The translations under genes were made by a program, and so were the position numbers. Below the pieces are notes generated by a model that did not search any database, had not been told where the DNA came from, and saw only the letters and a program-made list of their open reading frames with translations. A stretch of DNA of 64,000 bases from Skeletonema tropicum (lineage: Eukaryota > Bacillariophyta > Thalassiosirophyceae > Thalassiosirales > Thalassiosiraceae): the NCBI GenBank assembly GCA_037178625.1, contig CM074130.1, forward strand, positions 434,001-498,000. Reading direction: 5' to 3'. Below are positions 54,602 to 64,000 of the stretch, piece by piece. Position 1 is the first letter of the stretch. Each line of letters starts with the position of its first letter.

Positions 54602-54835
54602 CTCTCTCTAGAGAGAACAACCATGTCGACATGCTAGCTACTCCGCGGCCTGACAAGTGCCATGGTAGACTCATAACACCAATAATCATGGGTTCTATCA
54701 TAGTACATATTATTAGCCTTCTGTAGAGCCACTGGTCAACGTACAACTATCATATTTGCCCTGTAGTGGCCGAGGAGCATTCGTCAGGTGGGGTCGGAGG
54801 CTGGTTTTGTTAGTGATTTTTACTAGGTAAAATGA
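54602..54835. mobile_element. Fragment related to the 7773-8292 element
   Basis: Shares 'catgtcgac', 'aacaccaataatc' versus 'aacaccaatagtc', and 'gagccactggtcaacgt' versus 'gaaccactggtcaacgt' with the 520-bp TIR element. The right half is not recognisably related. A truncated or diverged copy. 54836-55035 shows nothing further. Confidence 0.5.
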
Positions 54836-55035
54836 CGAAATTGCTACCAGTTATCTCCACCAGTATCTAGTAAATATAAATCGTTCAACCAAGGAATAAG
54901 TATATTCAGATAGACTTCAGCTTGGCATTCCCAATCGACTTTTTTGTCGAAGGTGTAGTTGTTGTAGGTACTCTAGAGTGGACTTCTCACATGGTTATTA
55001 CTTGCCTTTCTGTGAGTGAGAGTACACTGAAAACT

Positions 55036-55490
55036 TAATTGTTTCGTATGTCTCCGCCACCGTGTAGACTGATGACATGATTACGAGTAGACAGGACCCT
55101 TTAAGTATGTAGTCTTGCTGAGACAGGATCAGCTAGCGGTACTCACTTTGTTTCTTTTGACCGGAGGCCTAAACGTACCACTGTTTTACGATCTAAGTAT
55201 TCTGCTGATAGATGTCAATCAGATCATACTTATCTATCTAATCTGATTGATATATGCTACATCCATTGTGGCGAACGCATTGGAGTGAAGGCTGGGCAAA
55301 GAGATACGGTAGTTGAGGTGCCTGGTCGAATCGGTACGATCAGCATTTTTGTTCTTGGGACGAAGAGGATAGCAGTTGCTGCTATTCAGATTCAGGTAGC
55401 GATAGTGAAGAGAAATATAAGCAGCTTTTACTCCATTGCAATTAGGACTGCCGATTCGAGATGTGAGCTGGAAATTTTTCTCCAGTAAGA
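55036..55490. repeat. Segmental duplication C, copy 1 (pairs with 60111-60565)
   Basis: Direct repeat of about 450 bp. Both copies contain 'gctgagacaggatca', 'catacttatctatctaatct' and 'tggtcgaatcggtacgatca'. An open frame on the plus strand (MKAGQRDTVVEV in this copy) is present, but another frame reads SDSGSDSEEKYKQ, so I do not commit to a gene. From 55683 to 56550 the sequence is the second copy of the block at 33842-34710, without a gene. Confidence 0.75.
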
Positions 55491-55613
55491 TTCTCCATCC
55501 GATTACATGAGTGCACGTATTGAAGAGGCGTGTCTTAGTCTTAGTGACTGTTTGTCGGTCAGATTTTGTTATATGTAGGCTGCGTCTGACTTTGCTCCTT
55601 GCAGTTTAGAAAT

Positions 55614-55682
55614 ATGTGTGGAAGTTGTGGCAGAACTCCTTTGAAGCGATGGGGACGCCTAGTATGCGGAAACCATCCGTGA
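55614..55682 (+). other. Possible zinc-knuckle exon remnant
   Basis: A 22-codon open stretch reads MCGSCGRTPLKRWGRLVCGN then HP and a stop, with a CxxC-x12-CxxH spacing that could bind zinc. It is preceded by a possible acceptor (ttgcag at about 55600). The orthologous spot at 28070-28114 is broken and carries the LINE. This is weak evidence for an old gene in the duplicated block. Confidence 0.22.
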
Positions 55683-56550
55683 CTTCAACTGGGACGCCTT
55701 TGTTGCCAGTATCACTTCTCTTGCTAGCTTATTCCTTTCAGTATGATCCCACTTCGTCACCTCATCATCTCAATTGATGATAAAAGGCTTTCAGATGTAG
55801 ATAGCTGGTGAGCCAACTCTCAAAGAATTGGACAGATGCTGAAGAATATTTGATCATGTATGCAAAATTTGTGCGAACTCCTATTTGTGTGATTCTGCAG
55901 TTGAACATGTATGCAATTTTAATGTTACGAAGTACATACCAGCTCATTTTGCGTCACAGCCATGAACCTTATTCTCAGTACAATAGGGTGACGGTGATGA
56001 GCCTGCCTACAAACACAGACCTTTTTCTTTCTGCATGATTGTCATTCACCTCTGTCGGAGCACCCTCCCTATCCACGAAATCGACAAGCATGACAAGCAT
56101 CCACAATCCGACTGGTTGAGCAACTCAACCCCTGTTTTCTCCCTTCAAACTTTAATGCACACCTCGCGTTTGTGATTTTGTCACAAAGAACCTGGTATTA
56201 TTGAGATTCCAGAAAAAGGATTCTGTTCGGATGTGCAAACTCATTTTGCGAACCTCTCTCGCACATCCGAAAGGAGCTTAGTAGCCATAAAATTGCATGC
56301 ATCAGTTCTTCCTTTTTCCAGGTTCAACAAGACCCAGCTGGAAAGTCTGCTGGATTATACTCCAGCTGCAGTGAGCAAGAGTGAGCGCAGCATCGGCACA
56401 GTTAGCGGTTAGTTGTCTTAAAGTAAATACTTCCTTCTACTTCTACTTTGTTTTAAGTATCGCGTTTGCTATCCACTTACGTCGACCAACCATACCTAGA
56501 GAGCAGGCCCCAACGGATCCACTACATCTGAGGAGATTGCCTGTGTATTC

Positions 56551-56994
56551 TCAAATGGAATCATGATGCAGCTTACCGAGCTTCCTTGCTCTCAATATTT
56601 CCTTCCTTGTCTCGGCTAACGAGGCAAGAGCAATACCCTCAGACCTCAAACATTCAGACGGCCCCTGTCTCGCCTGCTCTGCGAGAACTGCACGTACGCA
56701 ACGACGTCTACATGCCTGCACCTCGACCGCAGAGGCAGGTGTGAGTAGATGAGGAATACCAATCCAGGAGCCTCTATCTTCTTCAGACGCCGCATCACTT
56801 GCACGAGCTCGGGCTTGGAGGACGTCTCGCTTGATGTTTCGTTTCATTGCGTTGTATTCTGCGTCGGTGTACCACAGCTCGCTTCTGTTTTTGACATTGT
56901 GCCTAGGAACAATGTATAGCTGCGCTGTTTTGGCAAATCGCACATGCGCATGGTTGCGTCTGAGGGGGAAGTCTACGATCAATTCCGACGCCAT
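56551..56994 (-). CDS. Small repeated gene family, copy 4 (147 aa)
   Basis: Full length from MASELIVDFPLRRN to KLGKLHHDSI, with every family block intact and the leader upstream (near 57020 on the minus strand). Relative to copy 1 it has RHNVKN for GDEGKN, KRDVLQARARAS for MQDVLQVQARAS and ETRKEILRA for ETRRAVLRA. It is the counterpart of copy 1 in the duplicated block and lies divergent to copy 5. Confidence 0.7.
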   Translation of the reverse strand: MASELIVDFPLRRNHAHVRFAKTAQLYIVPRHNVKNRSELWYTDAEYNAMKRNIKRDVLQARARASDAASEEDRGSWIGIPHLLTPASAVEVQACRRRCVRAVLAEQARQGPSECLRSEGIALASLAETRKEILRARKLGKLHHDSI

Positions 56995-57926
56995 GTTCCT
57001 GTCTTGTTGTGTATTTTTGAGATGAAGTTGTGAAATGTCAGTCAAAGCTGTACGAGCTGAGCAGGAACTATGTAATCCGCTGAGCAGGAAGTAATCTGGG
57101 TATGATGTAAGAAGGACAATAGAGGAAAAGAGCAGTGACTTCACCTTGTATTACAAGCTGCTCGCATCTTGAATCGGCAGTCCTGAAGGCTTAGGAGTAA
57201 AGGCCGCTTTTATTGAACCTCGCTCGGCTGACAACCATGAGCTGATACAGTAAAACGAAAACTGCATACATATTCAACTGCAGAATCACATAAATAGGAG
57301 TTCGCACAAAAATTGCGTACATGATCAAATAGTGAATCATTAAATTTTGTTCCAGCTGATCAATAATTTTTTAGCATTGGTCGAATTTCTCCGAGCGTAC
57401 TTACCACCCTAAGACCTCAACCTACGTAATACAAGGAAGGGGCAGCGAACAAAGCTGTGCATGAGAGTTTGAAGGGAGAAACCCGGGGATTGAGATTGAC
57501 TCAGCCAGCTGCATCATCTTTTGACGTGCAGGAACTCAGTTTGCGAATTCCATAGAGAAGGGGTTCGCAAATGAGTTCGCAAATCTGAACAGAATCCTTT
57601 TTCTGGATTCCAATTCGTTCCTATTTATGTGATTCTGCAGTTGAATATGTATGCAGTTTTCGTTTTACTGTATCAGCTCATGGTTGTCAGCCGAGCGAGG
57701 TTCAATAAAAGCGGCCTTTACTCCTAAGCCTTCAGGACTGCCGATTCAAGATGCGAGCAGCTTGTAATACAAGGTGAAGTCACTGCTCTTTTCCTCTATT
57801 GTCATCTTACATCATACCCAGATTACTTCCTGCTCAGCGGATTACATAGTTCCTGCTCAGCTCGTATATACAGCTTTGACTGACATTTCACAACTTCATC
57901 TCAAAAATACACAACAAGACATGAAC

Positions 57927-58370
57927 ATGGCGTCGGAATTGATCGTAGACTTCCCCCTCAGACGCAACCATGCGCATGTGCGATTTGCCAAAACAGCGCA
58001 GCTATACATTGTTCCTAGGCACAATGTCAAAAACAGAAGCGAGCTGTGGTACACCGACGCAGAATACAACGCAATGAAACGAAACATCAAGCGAGACGTC
58101 CTCCAAGCCCGAGCTCGTGCAAGTGATGCGGCGTCTGAAGAAGATAGAGGCTCCTGGATTGGTATTCCTCATCTACTCACACCTGCCTCTGCGGTCGAGG
58201 TGCAGGCATGTAGACGTCGTTGCGTACGTGCAGTTCTCGCAGAGCAGGCGAGACAGGGGCCGTTTGCAAGTTTGAGGTCTGAGGGTATTGCTCTTGCCTC
58301 GTCAGCCGAGACAAGGAGGGCCATATTGAGAGCAAGGAAGCTCGGTAAGCTGCATCAATATTCCATTTGA
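57927..58370 (+). CDS. Small repeated gene family, copy 5 (147 aa)
   Basis: Full length; an alternative start MNM lies six bases upstream at 57921. Nearly identical to copy 6, and to copy 4 in its N-terminal two thirds. Family-specific differences cluster after VLAEQARQG (PFASLRSEG instead of PSECLR). The leader is present near 57890. It is the counterpart of the stop-bearing copy 2 in the duplicated module, so this locus kept an open frame where 36.3 kb did not. Confidence 0.7.
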   Translation: MASELIVDFPLRRNHAHVRFAKTAQLYIVPRHNVKNRSELWYTDAEYNAMKRNIKRDVLQARARASDAASEEDRGSWIGIPHLLTPASAVEVQACRRRCVRAVLAEQARQGPFASLRSEGIALASSAETRRAILRARKLGKLHQYSI

Positions 58371-58902
58371 GAATACACAGGCAGAGTTTATTATGTATAA
58401 TAGGTGTAATGATGTAACAGTAACAAAAGTAGTGTAACAGACATTTTAGACTCAATGATACTGCCATGTGTTTACACACACAACAAGGCCGCAACGAGGC
58501 GACTGATGCTAACCCTCACTTTCACTTCGGGAGTCTGCCAGGATCTGATTGAAAGAGTGTAGCCATCAATACTCTAGTAAAGCTAACAATAACAAACGTA
58601 GCGTAACCACGGTTGCTGCGCTGCTACTGGTGCACTGTTTCAATCAGGTTTCCTCAGCCTCTTGTTGCTTCCTTGGTTCGCAGTGGTGAAGAAAGGATGT
58701 TGTCGACTTCTAGAGAAGTGTCGTGATCCTCAGACTAATGCTGAAAAGAAAGACTACTAATAACTGATCATCTAGTGAAGTTATGAGTAGTGTGTATAGC
58801 TTTTGTAAATTAGCCGTCGCAGTGGGTGATATGCAAGGCCACTGTATTGGGCGAATGAACAGAGAAACGAACCAGGCTGCAGTATCCGTTTAACACGATA
58901 AT
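58371..58902. repeat. Segmental duplication D 3' flank (pairs with 61174-61659)
   Basis: Together with the gene copy, 57690-58902 matches 60530-61659 in direct orientation ('gtagtgtaacagacatttta', 'acacaacaaggccgcaacga', 'ccaggctgcagtatccgttt'). Non-coding. A few small indels separate the two. Confidence 0.85.
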
Positions 58903-58990
58903 GCTGAATTGATGCTGCAGTGCCGTCACGGGACTCAGTAGTGATTGCGATAGGCACCTCCGAGGATAAGTATGTAAGTAGTTCTATTAT

Positions 58991-59416
58991 TTACAGGTAA
59001 AGAACAAGAAGGTGGCGTGGAAGTGGAAGCTCCCAACAGTGAGCGCGTCTCACGTTCCGACTGACTAAATGGAGATCTAGTTTGTCGTAGATGGGTTTCC
59101 ACCTCATTGAGGCCGAGCTTCTGGCGTATAGATACACAACGATTCTTGGATCGAAGTCGTGACGCCCTGCCTGCGTGCGTTCGTTGACCAGCATAATAGC
59201 AGCCTTCGTAACATAAACATAAACGTAATTCTCCTGCTCCTGTTCCTCAACTGGACGCTTGCGCAGAGTTTTTATATCGATGTCAAGAAGATATCTGGAA
59301 TCATCGGTAAGTTCATCCTCTGGTGTCAAGAGTATCAGTTCGATTTCATTGAGAGAAGATGTTGCGATCGCTGTGTAGCCAGAACTCCAACGCGTTTTTG
59401 TGATGAAGACTGACAT
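58991..59416 (-). pseudogene. Duplicated gene fragment, 141-aa ORF
   Basis: The ORF contains NEIELILLTPEDELTDDSRYLL and, further on, RHDFDPRIVVYLYARSSAS. The first part matches, in another frame context, an ORF at 27861-27637 (NDIELILLTLEDELPDDSRYLL). The two copies keep different stretches open, suggesting both descend from one coding gene. Family not recognised. Confidence 0.35.
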
Positions 59417-59568
59417 TTAATTCAAAGACAACTTGAAACTATGGAGAATGGTGTGACGAAGGAAAAGTTGCACTTTTTTATCCCATCTTTCTGAGAGAAA
59501 GGAAACAAGAATTCTTATAATATGACTACTTTACAATAGCAGTTGCTCTGAAGGTGTTTCATCAAACA

Positions 59569-59925
59569 TCAATCGCTTCTTTCATCATCATCATCACCAC
59601 CACCACCAACTTTCCCTTTCTTTTTCTTTGCTTCTTCTTCTTCTTCCTCCATCTTCTTAATGAGTGTCTCCACCTTCATAATCGAAGGTATAAAGTCCTT
59701 CCCGCAATGATCACGTAAGACCTTCATAATCTTTGACCGGTCCGCCCTAATCTTAACTCTACTATCCTTCATCATTGCCGCTATTTGCTTCTCATTCATT
59801 GGACTGAAAATATGTATCTTCTCTTGTGCCAATGCCTCCAAAACAGCTTCTTTATGATTCTTAATGAAATACCTAGTACAACGTCGAATGGCGCTGTCTA
59901 CGTCTCCATTTCCATTGAGACTCAT
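59569..59925 (-). CDS. Uncharacterised protein fragment with Glu-rich tail
   Basis: 118 residues from MSLNGNGDVDSAIRRCTRYF to a tail with EEEEEEAKKKKGK, a Gly run and DDDDERSD. The frame stays open about 33 codons upstream of the Met (ALIRIPKASNDKEF, then AKKWIPIA), so this may be the last exon of a longer gene. A possible acceptor (gattcag) lies near 60000. No family recognised. The middle (NEKQIAAMMKDSRVKIRADR) is helix-prone. No duplicate is seen in the window, unlike its surroundings. Confidence 0.45.
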   Translation of the reverse strand: MSLNGNGDVDSAIRRCTRYFIKNHKEAVLEALAQEKIHIFSPMNEKQIAAMMKDSRVKIRADRSKIMKVLRDHCGKDFIPSIMKVETLIKKMEEEEEEAKKKKGKVGGGGDDDDERSD

Positions 59926-60110
59926 GGCAATTGGTATCCATTTCTTTGCAGATGGTTGGAACTCTTTATCATTCGAAGCCTTTGGGATTCTAATCAGTGC
60001 TGAATCTTTATAGTTTTAATCTTTGTACCTCACAACATCATCTCCCCATCGTTTGATTTCTGTTATTTGTGCATAAAGATGGTCAACGTAATATCCGACA
60101 CTGAATACTG

Positions 60111-60565
60111 AATTGTTTCGCATGTCTCCGTCTGCCACCGTACCGTGTCCGTCTCTTGTAAGAGAGCTCGATTACGAGCCTCTCACCTGTTTATGTAGTC
60201 ATTGCTGAGACAGGATCAAGCTAGCGGTACTCACTTTGTTTCTTGTGACCGAAGGCCTAAACGTACCACTCTTTTACGATCTACTCTGTGCTGATAAGTA
60301 GGAGTACTTGTCAATCAGATCATACTTATCTATCTAATCTGATTGATATGCTACATCGATTGTGGCGAACGCATTGGAGTGTAAGGCTGGGCAAAGAGAT
60401 TCGGTAGTTGAGGTGCCTGGTCGAATCGGTACGATCAGCATTTTTGTTCTTGGGACGAAGAGGATAGCAGTTGCTGCTATTCAGATTCAGGTAGCGATAG
60501 TGAAGAGAAATATAAGCAGCTCTTACTCCGTTGTAATTAGGACTGCCGATTCAAGATACGAGCTG
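60111..60565. repeat. Segmental duplication C, copy 2
   Basis: Direct counterpart of 55036-55490. Here it runs straight into the upstream flank of gene copy 6 instead of into the 55.5-kb block, marking a recombination junction between duplications C and D near 60540. Confidence 0.75.
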
Positions 60566-60729
60566 CTTGTATGTAAGAAGGTCAAGTCACTGCTCTTTTC
60601 CTCTATTGTCATCTTACATCATACCCAAATTACTTCCTGCTCAGCGGATTACATAGTTCCTGCTCAGCTCGTACAGCTTTGACTGACATTTCACAACTTC
60701 ATCTCAAAAATACACAACAAGACATGAAC

Positions 60730-61173
60730 ATGGCGTCGGAATTGATCGTAGACTTCCCCCTCAGACGCAACCATGCGCATGTGCGATTTGCCAAAACAGC
60801 GCAGCTATACATTTTTCCTAGGCACGATGACAAAAACAGAAGCGAGCTGTGGTACACCGACGCAGAATACAACGCAATGAAACGAAACATCAAGCGAGAC
60901 GTCCTCCAAGCCCGAGCTCGTGCAAGTGATGCGGCGTCTGAAGAAGATAGAGGCTCCTGGATTGGTATTCCTCATCTACTCACACCTGCCTCTGCGGTCG
61001 AGGTGCGGGTTTGTAGACGTCGTTGCGTACGTGCAGTTCTCGCAGAGCAGGCGAGACAGGGGCCGTTTGCAAGTTTGAGGTCTGAGGATATTGCTCTTGC
61101 CTCGTCAGCCGAGACAAGGAGGGCCATATTGAGAGCAAGGAAGCTCGGTAAGCTGCATCAATATTCCATTTGA
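60730..61173 (+). CDS. Small repeated gene family, copy 6 (147 aa)
   Basis: Full length; an alternative Met lies at 60724. Almost identical to copy 5, with FPRHDDKN for VPRHNVKN, VRVCRRRC for VQACRRRC and EDIALA for EGIALA. The leader is present near 60693. It is not in a divergent pair: only the copy 5 half of the module was duplicated here. Confidence 0.7.
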   Translation: MASELIVDFPLRRNHAHVRFAKTAQLYIFPRHDDKNRSELWYTDAEYNAMKRNIKRDVLQARARASDAASEEDRGSWIGIPHLLTPASAVEVRVCRRRCVRAVLAEQARQGPFASLRSEDIALASSAETRRAILRARKLGKLHQYSI

Positions 61174-61659
61174 GATACACATGCAGAGTTTATTATAATC
61201 GGTGTAATGATGTAACAGTAACAAAAGTAGTGTAACAGACATTTTAGACTCAATGATACTGCCATGTGTTTACACACACAACAAGGCCGCAACGAGGCGA
61301 CTGAGGCTAATCCTCACTTCGGGAGTCTGCCAGGATCTGATTGAAAGAGTGTAGCCATCAATACTAGTAGAACTAACAGTTGCTGCGCTGCTACTGGTGC
61401 ACTGTTTCAATCAGGTTTCCTCAGCCTCTTGTTGCTTCCTTGGTTCGCAGTGGTGAAGAAAGGATGTTGTCGACTTCTAGAGAAGTGTCGTGATCCTCAG
61501 ACTAATGCTGAAAAGAAAGACTACTAATAACTGATCATCTAGTGAAGTTATGACTTGAGTGTATAGCTTTGTACATTAGCCGTCGCAGTATGCAAGGCCA
61601 CTGTATTGGGCGAATGAGCAGAGAAACGAACCAGGCTGCAGTATCCGTTTAACACGATG
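61174..61659. repeat. Segmental duplication D 3' flank, copy 2
   Basis: Counterpart of 58371-58902; ends near aacacgatgg. No gene. Confidence 0.85.
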
Positions 61660-61789
61660 GACCATCTCAGATCAAAGGGTCATAACCCATTTTTCCAGAT
61701 TTTTTACTACATCGCTCTTCTTCCACCAAAAATGAGAAAACAACCATGTCGCCGATTCAGCCCCTCCTCTTCTCTCCACGCTGTTAACA

Positions 61790-62173
61790 ATGGGAGACAC
61801 TGAAGAGCTCGGCCGTCACATGCATCCCAGAGGAGGATACACGAGAGGCATGTTTAGTGGGGTAAGCTCTCCAGATGACTTCGCAGCTGTCCTCTGTGTC
61901 CCCAAAAAGGCAATCGGTTGCATTCGACCACAAAATACCAAATGCAAGACAAAAGATTGCCCATTCAAGCAAATAAGGAACAATGGAGGTCAATGCCCGG
62001 CCCATCAGCGGAGTTGGTATCTGCTGTCGAAAAATTGTGGCGGGAATCTTCATGGTGCTGAGTTTCTTAGGCCTGACACGAATGGCCACAGAGCTGTGAT
62101 TGAGATCAAACGGCATGTTTTTCCGCTGGCACTTTCCATCGCAATCATACCCCAGTCGGTTCGTCGAAGCTGA
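61790..62173 (+). CDS. Putative zinc-finger-like protein, 127 aa
   Basis: An ORF starting MGDTEELGRHMHPRGG. It contains CKTKDCPFKQIRNNGGQC then PAH, a C-x4-C-x11-C-x2-H arrangement resembling short zinc fingers repeated in many stramenopile proteins ('C..egC...  ..GG.C..Hg'). The tail after about residue 100 (FPLALSIAIIPQSVRRS) may be a frame error or intron read-through. A 147-aa ORF also exists on the other strand (62227-61784), so strand choice rests on the zinc-finger pattern alone. Confidence 0.35.
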   Translation: MGDTEELGRHMHPRGGYTRGMFSGVSSPDDFAAVLCVPKKAIGCIRPQNTKCKTKDCPFKQIRNNGGQCPAHQRSWYLLSKNCGGNLHGAEFLRPDTNGHRAVIEIKRHVFPLALSIAIIPQSVRRS

Positions 62174-62185
62174 TGGGCACACCCG

Positions 62186-62839
62186 TTGCTTTATGCTGCT
62201 AGATGTGCTCGAACTATTGTCCAACAAGCTACGAATCCAAATGTATCTTCATCAACTCATTCAGATTACAAATTGCATAATACTTCAAAGCATTTGGGCG
62301 GTACCGATCCTGTTGGCTGTGCTTGGAAAGATACAGTTTCAGATGGTGGTTGTGGCAAAGGAACAGATGTCATGCTGACGGAAAAGACACAGATTTTGCG
62401 GCAGATTCCTTTCGGTCACACGGATAAAGTGGACAAGGGGTTCATCATTGACGATCTTGCCGCTGCTAAGGGGGTAGTTATCGAAGATAGGCCACAAAAG
62501 AAGAAGGAACATCAGCTGCAGCAATCATCTGTTGATACATCACAAACACAGAAGATTGGTAACACACGAATCTTCGTCGAATGTGTCAGTGGCTCTTTCA
62601 AGCTCCAAATCCGATATCTTAATGTTCTCATCCCCACTCTTCAATTTGGCGTTTTATCCAAGATCGTGCGGATTGGTTATATACTGCAAAATTTTAAGAA
62701 GGCGCTGACCCACGAACGTGGCGAGGTTCATCCCAATGGTGGTGCTGGGCGAACTAGTAGGGCAGAGATCCGCTGGTATGGTGCATCGGACGATAGCCTT
62801 CGGGATGTCAGACATAATGTGCGAGATAGATGGTCATGA
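62186..62839 (+). other. Uncharacterised ORF, 217 aa
   Basis: Follows the zinc-finger-like ORF in a different frame and may be its continuation through an intron or frameshift near 62150. It includes KGTDVMLTEKTQILRQIPFG and DRPQKKKEHQLQQSS. Near 62720 another plus frame becomes the more protein-like one (DIMCEIDGHDELSKMDEHKD, then LVLSERWDLKMQKDLYG), ending at 62984. The region reads as a decayed or spliced gene that I cannot assemble with confidence. Confidence 0.28.
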
Positions 62840-63138
62840 CGAACTATCCAAGATGGATGAGCACAAAGATAAGACTCCTACGGAAAGTTGTGAGTTGGTA
62901 CTCAGCGAAAGATGGGACCTCAAAATGCAAAAAGATCTCTATGGTACCATTCACGAGAAAGAATATGATGGTGGAGACCTATAAACACACATTACACAAG
63001 ACTATCCTGTTCCTCTACCGTTCGTAACAGCCTAACGAATTTTATTGCGCTCTCTTGACGGTATCTATTTTTTGCTAACTGCGGTCGCTCTCTTCCTCTC
63101 TTCTTGTACTTCTGCTTCGTTAGACTAAGATGGTTTTC

Positions 63139-64000
63139 TTAAGATGCTTCGATCCCATTGATGATATTCCTCTGCACATTTCGCTCATCCTTTTTCTCTT
63201 GCTCCTCGATACTTTTTTCAAACTTCGGCGCTTGTTGCTCGTGAATCCACTGTCTCACATCCGAATCGAGAACCTTCCCTCCAGTCACCCATCCCTCCAA
63301 TATTCTTTTCCGTAGTACTCTGCCCAATTTGTGCAAATTCTTTGTAGATGAAGTCTATTTGTAACTCGGGGGCAACATGCGCTATGTTGTCGTAGTTGTC
63401 ATCAAACATGCCATTGTGATACAACAAGCATGTTTCTTGTATCAGGCCTTGGATTTCAGGATCATTTTTGAATGCTGTGCTCTCGCGTAGTTTTGTCAGA
63501 ATCTCTTCAATGCTGCTTTTGCTGCCAGTGTAAATATTCTCATACAGACTTCCACTCTTATTCGGGTTTCGATCGACGTACGCCTTTGACACTTGCTACT
63601 CAATGAATTGATAACACTTCGCATTCGTAACTAAATCAGCTTTCAATAATGATATCTTTCCTCCTCTAGCTGCACAAAAGTCGCGGAGATCTGGTACCGT
63701 GCATTGTTCAGGGGGCTTTGGTAGATTGACACCCCTGATTTCCGACACCTCTGCTATTGTCCGACGAATTAGCTGTGAGCAGTCCATGCCGTTGATAAAT
63801 TTCCGCAGAGAATCTTCGAAGTCGTCCATTGATCTACTGTCACACTTGCCTCTCATGTGCGCTTTTGTCCGTTGAGTTGCCCGCTTGATGACTCTATCGC
63901 TGCGCATCTCTATTACATTTGCATCTTGGTCGTAGACATGCCCCTTCTCATAGATATCAACAATACGTTGCAAGAATTCTTCCAATGCGGACGATGATTC
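63139..64000 (-). pseudogene. Broken gene with SAP-like segment, runs off the window
   Basis: On the minus strand the frame is open from the window edge to a TAG at 63598-63596, continues in the same frame (SKAYVDRNPNKSGS) to about 63310, then needs a frame change to continue as GRVLRKRILEGWV...NIINGIEAS, ending at 63139. The part CTVPDLRDFCAARGGKISLL resembles a SAP motif, a small helix-turn-helix that binds DNA. One nonsense codon and one frameshift argue for a pseudogene. It is incomplete at its 5' end. Family otherwise unrecognised. Confidence 0.45.

Larger units (their letters stand above)
56538..58385. repeat. Large inverted repeat holding gene copies 4 and 5
   Basis: Arms 56538 to about 57290 and about 57605-58385 are reverse complements, beginning and ending in 'tgcctgtgtattctcaaatg' and its complement. 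The spacer of about 300 bp matches the spacer of pair 1/2. Each arm holds one gene with its leader, so the pair is divergently transcribed. Confidence 0.85.

Noticed and set aside
55285..55488. 67-aa ORF starting MKAGQRDTVVEV and its relative at 60362-60682
   Set aside because: The two copies diverge at the ends and a different frame looks equally protein-like; coding status cannot be settled from two duplicated copies.
61784..62227. 147-aa minus-strand ORF
   Set aside because: It mirrors the plus-strand ORF with the zinc-finger-like pattern and has no motif of its own; kept as an alternative only.
1..64000. CRISPR array
   Set aside because: Direct repeats here are tandem satellites, MITE units or coding repeats without regular unique spacers, and the sequence is eukaryotic.
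1..64000. tRNA genes
   Set aside because: A few B-box-like phrases were seen (for example near 55325 and 44205), but none had a matching cloverleaf.

Overview
The window looks like a repeat-rich stretch of a diatom (stramenopile) nuclear genome. The evidence is a membrane-anchored LRR protein with Ser/Thr/Pro-rich 'PTxSP' stalks and paired Cys-rich modules, short GT-AG introns of about 80-110 bp, non-LTR retroelements with RT, RNase H and a C-terminal zinc knuckle, Ty3/gypsy elements, a Helitron-like Rep/helicase gene, and a multicopy small gene family of a kind I associate with diatoms. There are no operons and no sign of bacterial sequence. The assignment is from family content; no database was searched.

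Layout. 0.2-0.7 kb: a MITE copy. 0.8-6.1 kb: a six-exon LRR receptor-like gene. 6.2-7.1 kb: a decayed DEAH helicase C-terminus carrying a 114-bp LINE tail. 7.8-8.3 kb: a TIR element. 8.8-11.1 kb: a broken LINE 3' half. 11.6-13.2 kb: a secreted RCC1-repeat gene. 13.6-26.1 kb: a very large Helitron-like Rep/PIF1 gene (minus strand) split by a Ty3/gypsy element at 17111-22966. 26.9-27.5 kb: an M11 metallopeptidase remnant cut by a solo LTR. 28.1-33.8 kb: a LINE with 15-bp target duplications, itself cut by a 748-bp gypsy fragment. 34.7-36.7 kb: a divergent pair of a small gene family. 36.9-42.8 kb: an apparently intact gypsy element. 42.9-48.2 kb: a tandem 3.7-kb non-coding unit, the second copy holding a hAT-type element. 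48.5 kb: another family member. 50.6-52.6 kb: a WD40 gene. 53-54.8 kb: MITEs in tandem. 55-61.7 kb: segmental duplications with three more family members. 61.8-64 kb: poorly understood ORFs, one running off the window edge.

The ordinary host genes are few: LRR, RCC1 and WD40. The rest records nested insertion and duplication. Insertion boundaries can be read exactly because target duplications are present, and in two cases an unoccupied paralogous site lies in the same window. The strongest points are (i) two gypsy copies with nearly identical gag-pol but very different U3 halves of their LTRs, (ii) gag and pol in one frame separated by a single TGA, so pol probably needs readthrough, and (iii) a small gene family amplified as a duplicated divergent two-gene module.
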